From the NCBI GenBank assembly GCA_041745535.1, contig JBGTIS010000312.1, positions 1-13,251 on the forward strand: DNA of 13,251 nt, in the 5' to 3' direction. The translations under genes were made by a program, and so were the position numbers. The notes under the pieces are model-generated. The model did no database searches, had not been told where the DNA came from, and was given only the letters and a program-made list of their open reading frames with translations. Positions within the stretch are counted from its first letter, which is position 1, and each line of letters starts with the position of its first letter. This document shows, in pieces, positions 1 to 5,924 of this stretch. Origin of the DNA: JBGTIS01 sp041745535 (GTDB lineage Bacteria > Bacteroidota > Bacteroidia > Cytophagales > Cyclobacteriaceae).

Positions 1-126
1 ATCAGAACTGATGATGATTTAATGATAGAACCTCATCCATTTGCCCAGGCAGATTTTCAAATTACCAATCCTGTGGTAGCTGAAATATTAAAAAGTGGCG
101 TAGAGATCAGAAATTACGCGGTATAA
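1..126 (+). CDS. 3' end of a minimal nucleotidyltransferase (MNT-domain) protein
   Basis: Frame 1 is open from the window edge to TAA at 124-126 and encodes the last 41 residues of a protein. The segment containing IEPHPFAQADF followed by NPVVAEILKSGVEI matches the C-terminal signature of small (about 100 aa) MNT-fold nucleotidyltransferases, whose genes usually pair with a HEPN gene. The GS-x10-DxD active-site part lies outside the window. From family knowledge the protein would be the antitoxin-like partner that nucleotidylates a HEPN RNase, but no HEPN gene follows it here, so any partner would lie upstream. It belongs to a different MNT subfamily from the two complete MNT genes downstream, which lack the EPHPF motif. 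The family call rests on the tail only. Confidence 0.72.
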   Translation: MRTDDDLMIEPHPFAQADFQITNPVVAEILKSGVEIRNYAV

Positions 127-130
127 TGAA

Positions 131-168
131 CCCCGATAGCGCGCGTTTCCAAAACGCGTGCTCGCCTC
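131..168 (+). repeat. Dispersed hairpin repeat A, copy 1
   Basis: This is the first of three copies (others at 1028-1065 and 2692-2730). Its core is a hairpin with left arm GCGCGCGTTT (139-148), loop CCA and right arm AAACGCGTGC (152-161), 9 of 10 positions paired. It lies 5 nt after the stop of the upstream MNT gene, so it could act as a transcript 3' hairpin, but it lacks the T-run of a classical terminator. The homology with copy 3 continues rightwards to about 329, through a promoter and the relic MNT gene. Confidence 0.7.
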
Positions 169-211
169 CGTCAGACCATACGAAGGCTTTACAATACTGA
201 ACAATCTTTTG

Positions 212-219
212 TATTTTTG
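212..219 (+). promoter_or_regulatory. Bacteroidota-type -7 promoter box before the MNT relic
   Basis: TATTTTTG fits the Bacteroidota -7 consensus TAnnTTTG. TTTA at 188-191, 20 nt upstream, could serve as a degenerate -33 TTTG element. The same box, with the same spacing, is conserved at 2774-2781 ahead of the second MntA/HepT pair. This copy now drives only a truncated reading frame whose ATG immediately follows. The prediction is by consensus only. Confidence 0.45.
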
Positions 220-345
220 ATGCAGGCAATTCTTCTGGATGGTATAATACCCGATGAAATACAAAACAAGCTACCGATTATTGCTATTCTTTTTACGAAG
301 CATAAAGTAAAAAACGCTTACGTATTTGGCTTAACTAATTATTGA
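220..345 (+). pseudogene. Truncated relic of an MNT-domain antitoxin gene
   Basis: From ATG 220 a 41-residue frame ends at TGA 343-345. After about eight residues it reads PDEIQNKLPIIAILFTKHK and continues to NAYVFG, closely matching residues 5-32 of the complete MNT protein encoded at 2801-3118. Homology stops exactly at the FG of the catalytic G-S motif; the next codons (LTNY) are unrelated. All catalytic residues (Ser and the three Asp) are therefore missing, and no nucleotidyltransferase activity is possible. The DNA upstream, including repeat A and the TAnnTTTG box, is also shared with the 2.7-kb locus, so a whole promoter-plus-5'-gene block was duplicated and then cut, or its remainder was deleted. 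It lies 40 bp before the intact MNT gene at 386. Confidence 0.8.
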
Positions 346-373
346 ATTGAATGAATTACTAAAATGACTTTTT

Positions 374-381
374 TATCTTTG
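374..381 (+). promoter_or_regulatory. Candidate -7 box immediately before the intact MntA-like gene
   Basis: TATCTTTG matches TAnnTTTG and ends only 4 nt before the ATG at 386. If it is used, the transcript would start at or next to the start codon, giving a leaderless mRNA. The nearest upstream TTG (347-349) is 24 nt away, slightly long for a -33 element, so this is a weak call. Confidence 0.35.
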
Positions 382-385
382 AAGT

Positions 386-694
386 ATGATTCGATTAATT
401 CAGGAAAATATCGAAAAGTTAAAACAGATTTGTGCTGTGCATTCAGTTTCTGAACTTTATTTATTTGGTTCAGCAGCTTCTGGTGATTTTGGAGATAAAA
501 GCGATCTTGATTTTGCTGTCATATTTAAAAAAAACTTATCACCTCTTGAACATGGGGATGCCTTTTTTGCCTTAAAGGATGAGCTGGAAAATTTGTTCTC
601 GCGAGAAATTGACTTGATCTCGTATAGGGTGATTAAAAATCCGATTTTTAAAAGCGAGCTAGACAAGACTAAGATTTCTCTTTATGCAGCCTAA
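386..694 (+). CDS. mntA: MntA-like minimal nucleotidyltransferase antitoxin (pair 1)
   Basis: This 102-residue MNT-fold protein has the active-site pattern G28-S29, then D40-x-D42 inside the segment SGDFGDKSDLDF, and a third acidic residue at D76 (REIDLI), the three carboxylates expected for metal and nucleotide binding. In characterised MntA/HepT systems the enzyme transfers AMP from ATP to a tyrosine of the HEPN toxin and so neutralises it; that role is inferred here from motif and context. Its stop codon overlaps the start of the HEPN gene by 11 bp (684-694), typical of a translationally coupled TA operon. ATG 386 is preferred because it is the first in-frame start and gives the usual family length. 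There is no clear Shine-Dalgarno; a TAnnTTTG box lies just upstream. It is about as long as the second MNT protein (2801-3118) but clearly diverged from it in sequence. Confidence 0.88.
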   Translation: MIRLIQENIEKLKQICAVHSVSELYLFGSAASGDFGDKSDLDFAVIFKKNLSPLEHGDAFFALKDELENLFSREIDLISYRVIKNPIFKSELDKTKISLYAA

Positions 695-1022
695 TGAACT
701 TCTAAAATATTTACTAGATATTGAGTCAGTAATTACCGAATTAGACAAAATACTCGAAATTCATTCCAGGGATTATAAACAATTTAGTGAGAATTTCATG
801 GCAGTGAGAACCACTGAAAGGGATCTCATGATAATAGGAGAAGCAGTAAGTAAGATATTAAAGATTAACCCAAAAGTTGAGATTTCAAGTGCTAAACATA
901 TTGTTGGGTTGAGAAATATGATTGTCCATGCCTACGATTCAATTGACCCAACTACCCTGTGGAGAATTTTAATTAAAGATATCCCCGTGCTTAAAGAAGA
1001 TGTACAAAGGTTAAAAAATTAA
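684..1022 (+). CDS. hepT: HepT-like HEPN ribonuclease toxin (DUF86 family, pair 1)
   Basis: This 112-residue, largely helical protein carries the HEPN RNase motif R-x4-H-x-Y as RNMIVHAY, residues R77, H82 and Y84. The preceding region around ERDLMIIGEA (45-54) is also typical of the DUF86/HepT group. By family knowledge the homodimer cuts RNA and is silenced when its cognate MntA AMPylates the motif tyrosine; Y84 is the predicted target. It overlaps the mntA-like gene by 11 bp and shares its promoter. All key residues are present and the length is standard, so this toxin looks intact. Repeat A copy 2 begins 6 nt after the stop and may form a 3' hairpin on the transcript. The cellular RNA target cannot be read from the sequence. 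Confidence 0.88.
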   Translation: MQPNELLKYLLDIESVITELDKILEIHSRDYKQFSENFMAVRTTERDLMIIGEAVSKILKINPKVEISSAKHIVGLRNMIVHAYDSIDPTTLWRILIKDIPVLKEDVQRLKN

Positions 1023-1027
1023 TTTCC

Positions 1028-1065
1028 TCCCGATAGCGCACGTTTCCAAAACGCGTGCTTGCCTC
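1028..1065 (+). repeat. Dispersed hairpin repeat A, copy 2
   Basis: It nearly matches copy 1 (131-168), with the shared core CGTTTCCAAAACGCGTGC. The left arm has a changed base that weakens the hairpin. It sits directly after the intact toxin gene and 27 bp before the FGE-like gene, so it may separate the two transcripts. Unlike copies 1 and 3, no promoter or MNT sequence follows it. Confidence 0.7.
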
Positions 1066-1091
1066 AATAAATAAATCGCTGATTTTAAGTA

Positions 1092-2477
1092 ATGATTAAA
1101 AAACATATTGCCTTATCCATTATAGTGTTCTTCATCTTATTCCCGCAATTAATTTGGGCACAGCTTACACCAGTTCAGGAAGAGCAGGTAAAAAGCAGTA
1201 CCGAACAGTATATGGATATGCTGGTCAGGCTGGCACAAAACCCAAAAGACGCGACAGCCTTTGAAGCTTTGCTGGGCTTATTCAACGATCCTTCCAGCAA
1301 TCTGGTGTATCATGATCTGGCTGCTGCTGCCGTAACGGCTACCGCCTGGGAATACCTGGCTGCGGTGCGTGCGTTCAAGGGGCAGATTAAGTTTCGTTTT
1401 AGTGCGCCATTTTATTATTACCAGCAAATTACCGGACGCTGGCATGGGATGGTGAAGGTGGTAAAACAGATTTCAGGTGAAAATATCCGCCCGGCTATGG
1501 TAACCAATGTGCTCGCTATTGATGCGGAAACCGGCAAAATTGGTGAAATTGGGAATACCCTGCCCGCGCGTGCCATTCCTTTTGGCAGTAATCCCGGAAA
1601 GCCACAGGCCTCGCTGGTAACTGGTGGAGATCAGGTTTCAAAAGCTCCGGTTATCTCTAATACCCTTGGAAAAACTTACCGGAATGGCGAAGTGGTAAAG
1701 GAAGTAAATGGCCTTGAACTGGTGTATGTAAAGGGCGGCGCCTTTATTCCCGGGAACAGCAGAAACTCTTCTAAAAAGAAAGTTACCAACCGCATAGCAG
1801 CCGTGAACGATTTCCTCATCGGAAAGTATGAAGTAACCCAGGAACAATGGGTGCAGTTAATGGGGTTTAATCCCAGTACATTTAATACTTGTCTGAGGTG
1901 CCCCGTGGAAAATGTAGATTGGTACGAAGCGGTTGAATTCTGCAATAAGCTAAGCGAACAGGCAGGGTTAATGCCGTACTATACCATTGATAAAAAGACA
2001 AAGGATCCCGGCAATAAAAAGAAAAAAGATATAAAGAAATATACTATAAGGCTTAATGCGAATGCCAATGGTTATCGGTTGCCCACCGAAATAGAATGGG
2101 AATATGCTGCCAAAGGCGGATTAGATACCACTACGTTTGTATATAGTGGAGACAACGATTTAAATAAAGTAGGCTGGTATAAAAACAATTCAAACTTTCA
2201 AACCCATCTGGTTGGGCAAAAGCAGGCAAACAAGCTGGGCATACACGATATGTCAGGCAATGTGTGGGAATGGTGCTGGGATTGGTTTGATAAGGATTAT
2301 TATAAAAGCAGATCAACCAATCATCAGACAGGTCCGACTGAAGGTACTCAGCGGGTAATCCGGGGCGGGAGTTGGTTTATTCTGGCGGATGGGGCCAACG
2401 TTAATTACCGCGATGGCACTGTTCCCTATCGACACGTTGCATCAGTTGGATTCCGTGTGGTGCGTTCGGGGAATTAA
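1092..2477 (+). CDS. Secreted FGE/SUMF1-fold protein, probably not a true formylglycine-generating enzyme
   Basis: The protein has 461 residues. Residues 1-23 form a Sec signal peptide (KK, hydrophobic core, cleavage after WA before Q24), so export is expected. Residues 24-190 form an N-terminal region that I do not recognise. Residues 206-458 form a formylglycine-generating-enzyme/sulfatase-modifying-factor domain (C-type-lectin-like fold), with LVYVKGGAF near 210, KYEVTQEQW near 245, YRLPTEIEWEYAA (328-340), MSGNVWEWCWDWF (387-399), RGGSW (424-428) and GFRVVR (453-458). True FGEs have a redox/copper Cys pair near the C-terminus, usually including a Cys right after GFR; here that position is Val and no Cys lies after C395. 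I therefore infer a non-FGE role such as binding or scaffolding, or another chemistry. No sulfatase gene is nearby. It is flanked by TA modules and is probably independent of them. Confidence 0.85.
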   Translation: MIKKHIALSIIVFFILFPQLIWAQLTPVQEEQVKSSTEQYMDMLVRLAQNPKDATAFEALLGLFNDPSSNLVYHDLAAAAVTATAWEYLAAVRAFKGQIKFRFSAPFYYYQQITGRWHGMVKVVKQISGENIRPAMVTNVLAIDAETGKIGEIGNTLPARAIPFGSNPGKPQASLVTGGDQVSKAPVISNTLGKTYRNGEVVKEVNGLELVYVKGGAFIPGNSRNSSKKKVTNRIAAVNDFLIGKYEVTQEQWVQLMGFNPSTFNTCLRCPVENVDWYEAVEFCNKLSEQAGLMPYYTIDKKTKDPGNKKKKDIKKYTIRLNANANGYRLPTEIEWEYAAKGGLDTTTFVYSGDNDLNKVGWYKNNSNFQTHLVGQKQANKLGIHDMSGNVWEWCWDWFDKDYYKSRSTNHQTGPTEGTQRVIRGGSWFILADGANVNYRDGTVPYRHVASVGFRVVRSGN

Positions 2478-2508
2478 CAATATGAATATCACTTTATGCC
2501 TAACTTTT

Positions 2509-2551
2509 ACAGTAATAAAAACGGTAGGTGAAGGACACAGACCTGGGTGAA
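2509..2551 (+). repeat. Dispersed repeat C, copy 1
   Basis: This stretch, beginning ACAGTAATAAAAA, aligns without gaps to 9607-9649 with about 33 of 43 positions identical by eye. Both copies start a few tens of bases after the stop codon of a gene for a large exported protein (the FGE-like protein here, the GH106-type enzyme there). Function unknown; it may be a 3'-UTR element or a small decayed mobile repeat. Confidence 0.5.
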
Positions 2552-2607
2552 GAGACTGCAACTGAATAGCGTAATAAAAGCAGCAAACAATTAATCCCAA
2601 GTAGCTC

Positions 2608-2653
2608 GGAAGTTACTTCCGTGCGGCATACCGGCAATACGGGTTCGGTTTAT
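2608..2653 (+). repeat. Dispersed repeat B, copy 1
   Basis: This 46-bp stretch matches 3480-3525 at about 40 of 46 positions. It begins with the near-palindrome GGAAGTTACTTCC (arms GGAAGT/ACTTCC) and ends TCGGTTTAT. Both copies sit downstream of a gene stop. The plus strand is open in one frame (EVTSVR, then GNT) in both copies, but there is no start or gene context, so I treat it as a non-coding dispersed repeat. The rest of the 2478-2800 gap holds repeats C and A and the promoter of the second TA pair. Confidence 0.65.
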
Positions 2654-2691
2654 CGCTATGCTTTATGGGATGGGCGCCATAAACGTATACT

Positions 2692-2730
2692 TCCCTGATG
2701 GCACGCGTTTCCAAAACATGTACTTACTTC
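2692..2730 (+). repeat. Dispersed hairpin repeat A, copy 3
   Basis: It shares the core GCGTTTCCAAAAC with copies 1 and 2. The right arm has changed to AAACATGTAC, weakening the hairpin. This is the left end of a roughly 200-bp block (2692-2895) that is duplicated at 131-329 and includes a promoter box and the start of an MNT gene. Confidence 0.65.
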
Positions 2731-2773
2731 TATCAGACCATTCAAAGACTTTACAATACTGAACAATCTTTTG

Positions 2774-2781
2774 TATTTTTG
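2774..2781 (+). promoter_or_regulatory. Bacteroidota-type -7 box for the second MntA/HepT pair
   Basis: TATTTTTG fits TAnnTTTG, with TTTA (2750-2753) 20 nt upstream as a possible -33 element. It is conserved in both duplicated blocks while surrounding bases differ, which supports a promoter role. Initiation would fall around 2786-2790, shortly before ATG 2801. Confidence 0.5.
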
Positions 2782-2800
2782 ATGCAGGCAATTCTTTTAA

Positions 2801-3118
2801 ATGAATGATATGATACCTGAAGAAACACAAAACAAGCTGCCGGTTATTACTATTCTTTTTACAAAGCATAAAGTAAAAAACGCTTACGCATTTGGTTCAG
2901 TAGTTTCCGGAGATTTCCGTACCGACAGTGATATTGACATTTTAGTGAACCTGGTTGAGGGAATTGACCCTGCTGAGGCTGGTGGGCACCTTTGGGACCT
3001 GGAAGATGAGCTACGAGACCTTTTTAAGAGGAAAGTGGATCTGATTACCGAACAGTCGCTCAAAAATCCATATTTTATTAAGGAAATCAATAATACCAAA
3101 GTCCGGATTTATGGATAA
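2801..3118 (+). CDS. mntA: MntA-like minimal nucleotidyltransferase antitoxin (pair 2)
   Basis: The protein has 105 residues with an intact MNT active site: G32-S33, D44-x-D46 in TDSDIDILV, and D80 in KVDLI. As for pair 1, the inferred job is AMPylation and neutralisation of the HEPN toxin encoded immediately downstream. An alternative start at ATG 2810 (MIPEE) would remove three residues and aligns equally well with the relic at 220-345. The gene overlaps the HEPN start by 8 bp (ATGGATAA, 3111-3118), so coupling is expected. The 5' part and upstream DNA are duplicated at 131-329. The antitoxin reads as intact although its partner gene is frameshifted, which is the order of loss expected for TA decay. 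Confidence 0.87.
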   Translation: MNDMIPEETQNKLPVITILFTKHKVKNAYAFGSVVSGDFRTDSDIDILVNLVEGIDPAEAGGHLWDLEDELRDLFKRKVDLITEQSLKNPYFIKEINNTKVRIYG

Positions 3119-3450
3119 GCACATTGCCATAAAAAAACTATTGTTCGATATAAAAACTTGTATGGGTAACATTGACAATTATGTGGGAGATTCAAAAATA
3201 TTTAGAATACGATAAAAATATCCTTATACAGGATGCGGTAGAAAGAAATTTGATAACCATTGGGGAGGCAGTAAATGCGTTGCTGAAAGTTGAACCGAAA
3301 ATTGGAATATCTAATGCGCGCCGAATTGTAAATGCCAGAAATAAACTGATACATGGCTATGATGAAATAGAAAACAGGCAAGTGTGGAACATCCTCATTG
3401 AGCATATTCCTATTTTAAAAGAAGAAATAGATAAATCATTAGAAAACTAA
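3111..3450 (+). pseudogene. hepT: HepT-like HEPN toxin (DUF86), interrupted by a +1 frameshift
   Basis: The natural start is ATG 3111, overlapping the MntA stop by 8 bp. This frame gives MDKHIAIKK and continues through NIDNYVGDSKIF, then hits TAA at 3213-3215. Shifting by +1 between about 3201 and 3207 restores a typical HepT: EYDKN, AVERNLITIGEAVNALL, then RNKLIHGY, which retains R-x4-H-x-Y. The region 3111-3450 is 340 nt, exactly one base more than a 112-residue gene, the same length as the pair-1 toxin, so a single-base insertion is the simplest explanation. A shortened product could start at TTG 3172 or ATG 3181 and keep the RNase motif but lose the N-terminal helix. Alternatives are a sequencing error or programmed +1 frameshifting at TTT-AGA; neither can be excluded here. 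Confidence 0.82.
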
Positions 3451-3479
3451 GGCATAAATTCGATTCCCCCACCTGGCGA

Positions 3480-3525
3480 GGAAGTTACTTCCGTGCGAAA
3501 TAACGGCAATACGGACTCGATTTAT
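3480..3525 (+). repeat. Dispersed repeat B, copy 2
   Basis: It is about 87 percent identical to 2608-2653 by eye and starts with the same GGAAGTTACTTCC dyad. It lies 29 bp after the stop of the broken HEPN gene. With copy 1 it flanks the second TA pair (2608 and 3480, same orientation). Confidence 0.65.
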
Positions 3526-3645
3526 TATGTTATTTTATGACTCTCTAGAGAAATAGCTCTAATTGCTACCAGTGCTACCACTTATAAAATGTATTGTGTT
3601 TATTCGCTGCAATATCCAGTATATACAATACAGTATGTCTTAAAA

Positions 3646-3663
3646 TAAACGAAATTTCGTTTA
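3646..3663. promoter_or_regulatory. Perfect 18-bp palindrome, candidate operator
   Basis: TAAACGAAATTTCGTTTA is identical to its reverse complement. It ends 25 bp before the start codon of the metallophosphoesterase lipoprotein, a position suited to a dimeric repressor site or a 5'-UTR structure. No regulator gene is adjacent, so the cognate factor is unknown. Confidence 0.5.
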
Positions 3664-3688
3664 CACATTCGTTACCAATTAATTACAA

Positions 3689-4576
3689 ATGAAGGTTACA
3701 TTTTTTTTACCTTTTATACTGATCATCACACTGAGTGCCTGTTCACCACCGGCACCTGTGCTTAAAATCGGGTTGGTGGCTGATCCTCAGTATGCTGATC
3801 AACCCACAGCTGGTAAAAGGTTTTATAAAGAATCGTTATGGAAATTGAAGGAAGCGATTGACACCTTTAATTACCATAAGGTTGATTTTGCGCAAAACCT
3901 GGGAGATATCATAGATGTGGATTGGGCGAGTTACGATTCGATACTGCCGGTTTACCAGAACCTTAGTCCGGATATTGAAAATTACCACCTGCTCGGGAAT
4001 CATGATTTTGCCATCGACTCGGTTCATCTGGCAAATCTACTGGAAACTTTATCCATGCCTGATTATTATTACTCCTATGTAAAAAAAGGCTGGCGGTTTA
4101 TCGTGTTAGATGCTACTGACTATGCCTATTTTTCAAATCCACTGCACAATTACGACACAAATCAGGTAAATGCCTACTACAACAAAACCGTTGGAAAGCC
4201 AAACAATTATCGCTGGAATAGTGCCATTGGGGAAAAACAACAAATCTGGCTTACACAGCAACTGGATAGCGCGGAATTATTACAGCAAAAAGTTATTATT
4301 TTTTCGCATATGCCTGTGCAGCCAGCAGGCAATCCGCATAATTTGTGGAACGATGATGAAATTATTACCATCATTGAAAATAGTTCAAATGTAGTAGCCT
4401 TTATTAACGGGCATAACCATGCAGGCGCATATGTTTACCATAATAATGTGCATTATATTACCCTATTTGGCATGGTAGATACCACCATTAGTTCCTATGG
4501 TATTCTTGAGATATTCAACGACCATTTGGTATTGAAAGGATATGGAAATCAAAAGGACCTGTTAATTAACGAGTAA
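3689..4576 (+). CDS. Metallophosphoesterase lipoprotein, ADP-ribose/CDP-alcohol diphosphatase-like
   Basis: The protein has 295 residues. The N-terminus is a lipoprotein signal (hydrophobic residues 4-15, lipobox LSAC, Cys18), so it should be anchored in the envelope. A calcineurin-like phosphoesterase domain follows, with D32-P-Q34 (ADPQYAD), G72-D73 (LGDIID), G103-N104-H105-D106, H207 (FSHMP) and G241-H242-N243-H244. The Gln in the first motif instead of the usual His, the QYAD segment and the RFYKESLWKLKEAID helix are typical of the Mn-dependent ADPRibase/CDP-alcohol pyrophosphatase group. The predicted chemistry is hydrolysis of a nucleoside-diphosphate-linked alcohol or sugar; the exact substrate is inferred from the family. 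The animal enzymes of this group are cytosolic, so a lipid-anchored form is of interest. All metal ligands appear present. The preceding gap (3451-3688) holds repeat B and an 18-bp palindrome. Confidence 0.85.
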   Translation: MKVTFFLPFILIITLSACSPPAPVLKIGLVADPQYADQPTAGKRFYKESLWKLKEAIDTFNYHKVDFAQNLGDIIDVDWASYDSILPVYQNLSPDIENYHLLGNHDFAIDSVHLANLLETLSMPDYYYSYVKKGWRFIVLDATDYAYFSNPLHNYDTNQVNAYYNKTVGKPNNYRWNSAIGEKQQIWLTQQLDSAELLQQKVIIFSHMPVQPAGNPHNLWNDDEIITIIENSSNVVAFINGHNHAGAYVYHNNVHYITLFGMVDTTISSYGILEIFNDHLVLKGYGNQKDLLINE

Positions 4577-4652
4577 TACGGTTGGTAACTGGGTATAAAA
4601 AGCATTAAAACGCTTCTTGTGTTAGACCTTGCAGCCAATTAAAAAAATACCG

Positions 4653-5900
4653 ATGAAAATTATTTTAACCTCAATCGGAACGCGTGGCGATATGGAACCG
4701 TTTTTGGCAATTGGTGAAATATTCAAAGAAAAAGGTCATGATGTTATGTGTGCCTTTCCTGAACAATTCAGAAGTATCGTTGAAGACACCGGACTGGCTT
4801 TTGCTTCTTTGGGTGTCGAATTTATAGATATGCTGAATAGTGATATTGGAAAAACCGCCCTTGGTGGTGGTGGGTCCGGGTTTACAAAATTACTTGCCTT
4901 TGTAAAACTGGCCAGGATGCAGGGAAAAATTAATAAAGAGTTGGTAAAAAGACAATTCGAAATTATTGAAGCAGCGCACCCCGATAGAATCATACACAAT
5001 GGGAAGGCCATGTATCCTGTAATCTGGGAAGTAAAAAATTGGGGAAAAACGACCTATGTCAGTCCGGTTCCCTACTTACACTATGTGAAGCATCATACGC
5101 ATGTGGCTTTTAATAGTAACTATGGAGAATTCCTGAACAAACTAACCTTTAAAATAGCCGATTGGGGACTGTTAAAAACGATCATGGCTTCCATGAAATG
5201 GCTGAATATAACAAACATAACGAAAAGTCAGATCCGGAATGTGCTGCAAAACCATGATATCATCTACACCATTTCGCCTTCTCTTTTCCCGAAACCTGGT
5301 TATTGGAAAAAGAGCATGAAAGTATTAGGATACCATGAAAGAAATCAATCAGTAAACTGGCAACCCAACCATGAGTTGCTAAAATTTATAGCGCGTCATC
5401 CAAAAATTGTGTTCATTACTTTTGGCAGTATGACCAATCCTGCGCCTGAAAAAAAGACAAGACTACTACTTGAAATACTGGAACGCAACCGCATACCAGC
5501 CATTATCAATACCGCTTCGGGCGGACTTGTAAAGCCAGCCACCTATAAAAGTGACCTTATTCATTTTGTTTCCGGAATTCCATATGACTGGATTTTTCCA
5601 AAAGTATATGCGGTGATACATCATGGAGGTTCCGGAACCACACATATGGCGCTAAAGCATGGATGTGCCACTATGATTATCCCACATATTATTGACCAGT
5701 TTGTATGGAATAAGATGATGGCTAATCTGGGTGTGGGGCCAAAAGGAATCAGTATCGGTAAAATTGCTACAAAGCGCCTTGAACCGAGAATACTGGCGTT
5801 ATTGCGACAGAAAAATTATAAAAAGCGGGCTGAACAAATTAAATATCAAATGGCGCATGAAGATTTTAAGGAAGAATTGTATCACACAATATTAGGATAA
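4653..5900 (+). CDS. GT1/UGT-like glycosyltransferase (sterol- or antibiotic-glucosyltransferase type)
   Basis: The protein has 415 residues from ATG 4653. It begins with a Rossmann strand and glycine motif (KIILTSIGTRGDMEPFLAIG, GTRGD at residues 9-13), the signature of GT28/UGT-like enzymes. The C-terminal donor-binding domain has FGSM near 257 and the hallmark HHGGSGTTH (G325-T329), followed by PHIIDQFVWN with D348-Q349, the usual nucleotide-sugar contact. The enzyme is predicted to be cytoplasmic, transferring a sugar from a nucleotide sugar to a hydrophobic acceptor such as a lipid, carotenoid or other small molecule; the acceptor is unknown. A frame extension to TTG 4629 adds eight residues, but the ATG directly before the Rossmann strand is the better start. 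It lies 76 bp after the phosphoesterase stop, same strand, so co-transcription is possible. Confidence 0.88.
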   Translation: MKIILTSIGTRGDMEPFLAIGEIFKEKGHDVMCAFPEQFRSIVEDTGLAFASLGVEFIDMLNSDIGKTALGGGGSGFTKLLAFVKLARMQGKINKELVKRQFEIIEAAHPDRIIHNGKAMYPVIWEVKNWGKTTYVSPVPYLHYVKHHTHVAFNSNYGEFLNKLTFKIADWGLLKTIMASMKWLNITNITKSQIRNVLQNHDIIYTISPSLFPKPGYWKKSMKVLGYHERNQSVNWQPNHELLKFIARHPKIVFITFGSMTNPAPEKKTRLLLEILERNRIPAIINTASGGLVKPATYKSDLIHFVSGIPYDWIFPKVYAVIHHGGSGTTHMALKHGCATMIIPHIIDQFVWNKMMANLGVGPKGISIGKIATKRLEPRILALLRQKNYKKRAEQIKYQMAHEDFKEELYHTILG

Positions 5901-5924
5901 CCGGCTACCGCAATGGCTAAAAAC

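Noticed and set aside
2340..2477. C-terminus of the FGE-like gene as the variable region of a diversity-generating retroelement
   Set aside because: The ending (RGGSW to GFRVVR) resembles variable proteins of such systems, but no template repeat or reverse transcriptase was found in the window; ordinary FGE-like proteins end the same way.
2608..2700. Coding fragment ending in YRYALWDGRHKR, like a secretion-type C-terminal beta domain
   Set aside because: The frame is open for about 30 codons but has no start, no domain match beyond WDGR, and the first part is a dispersed repeat.
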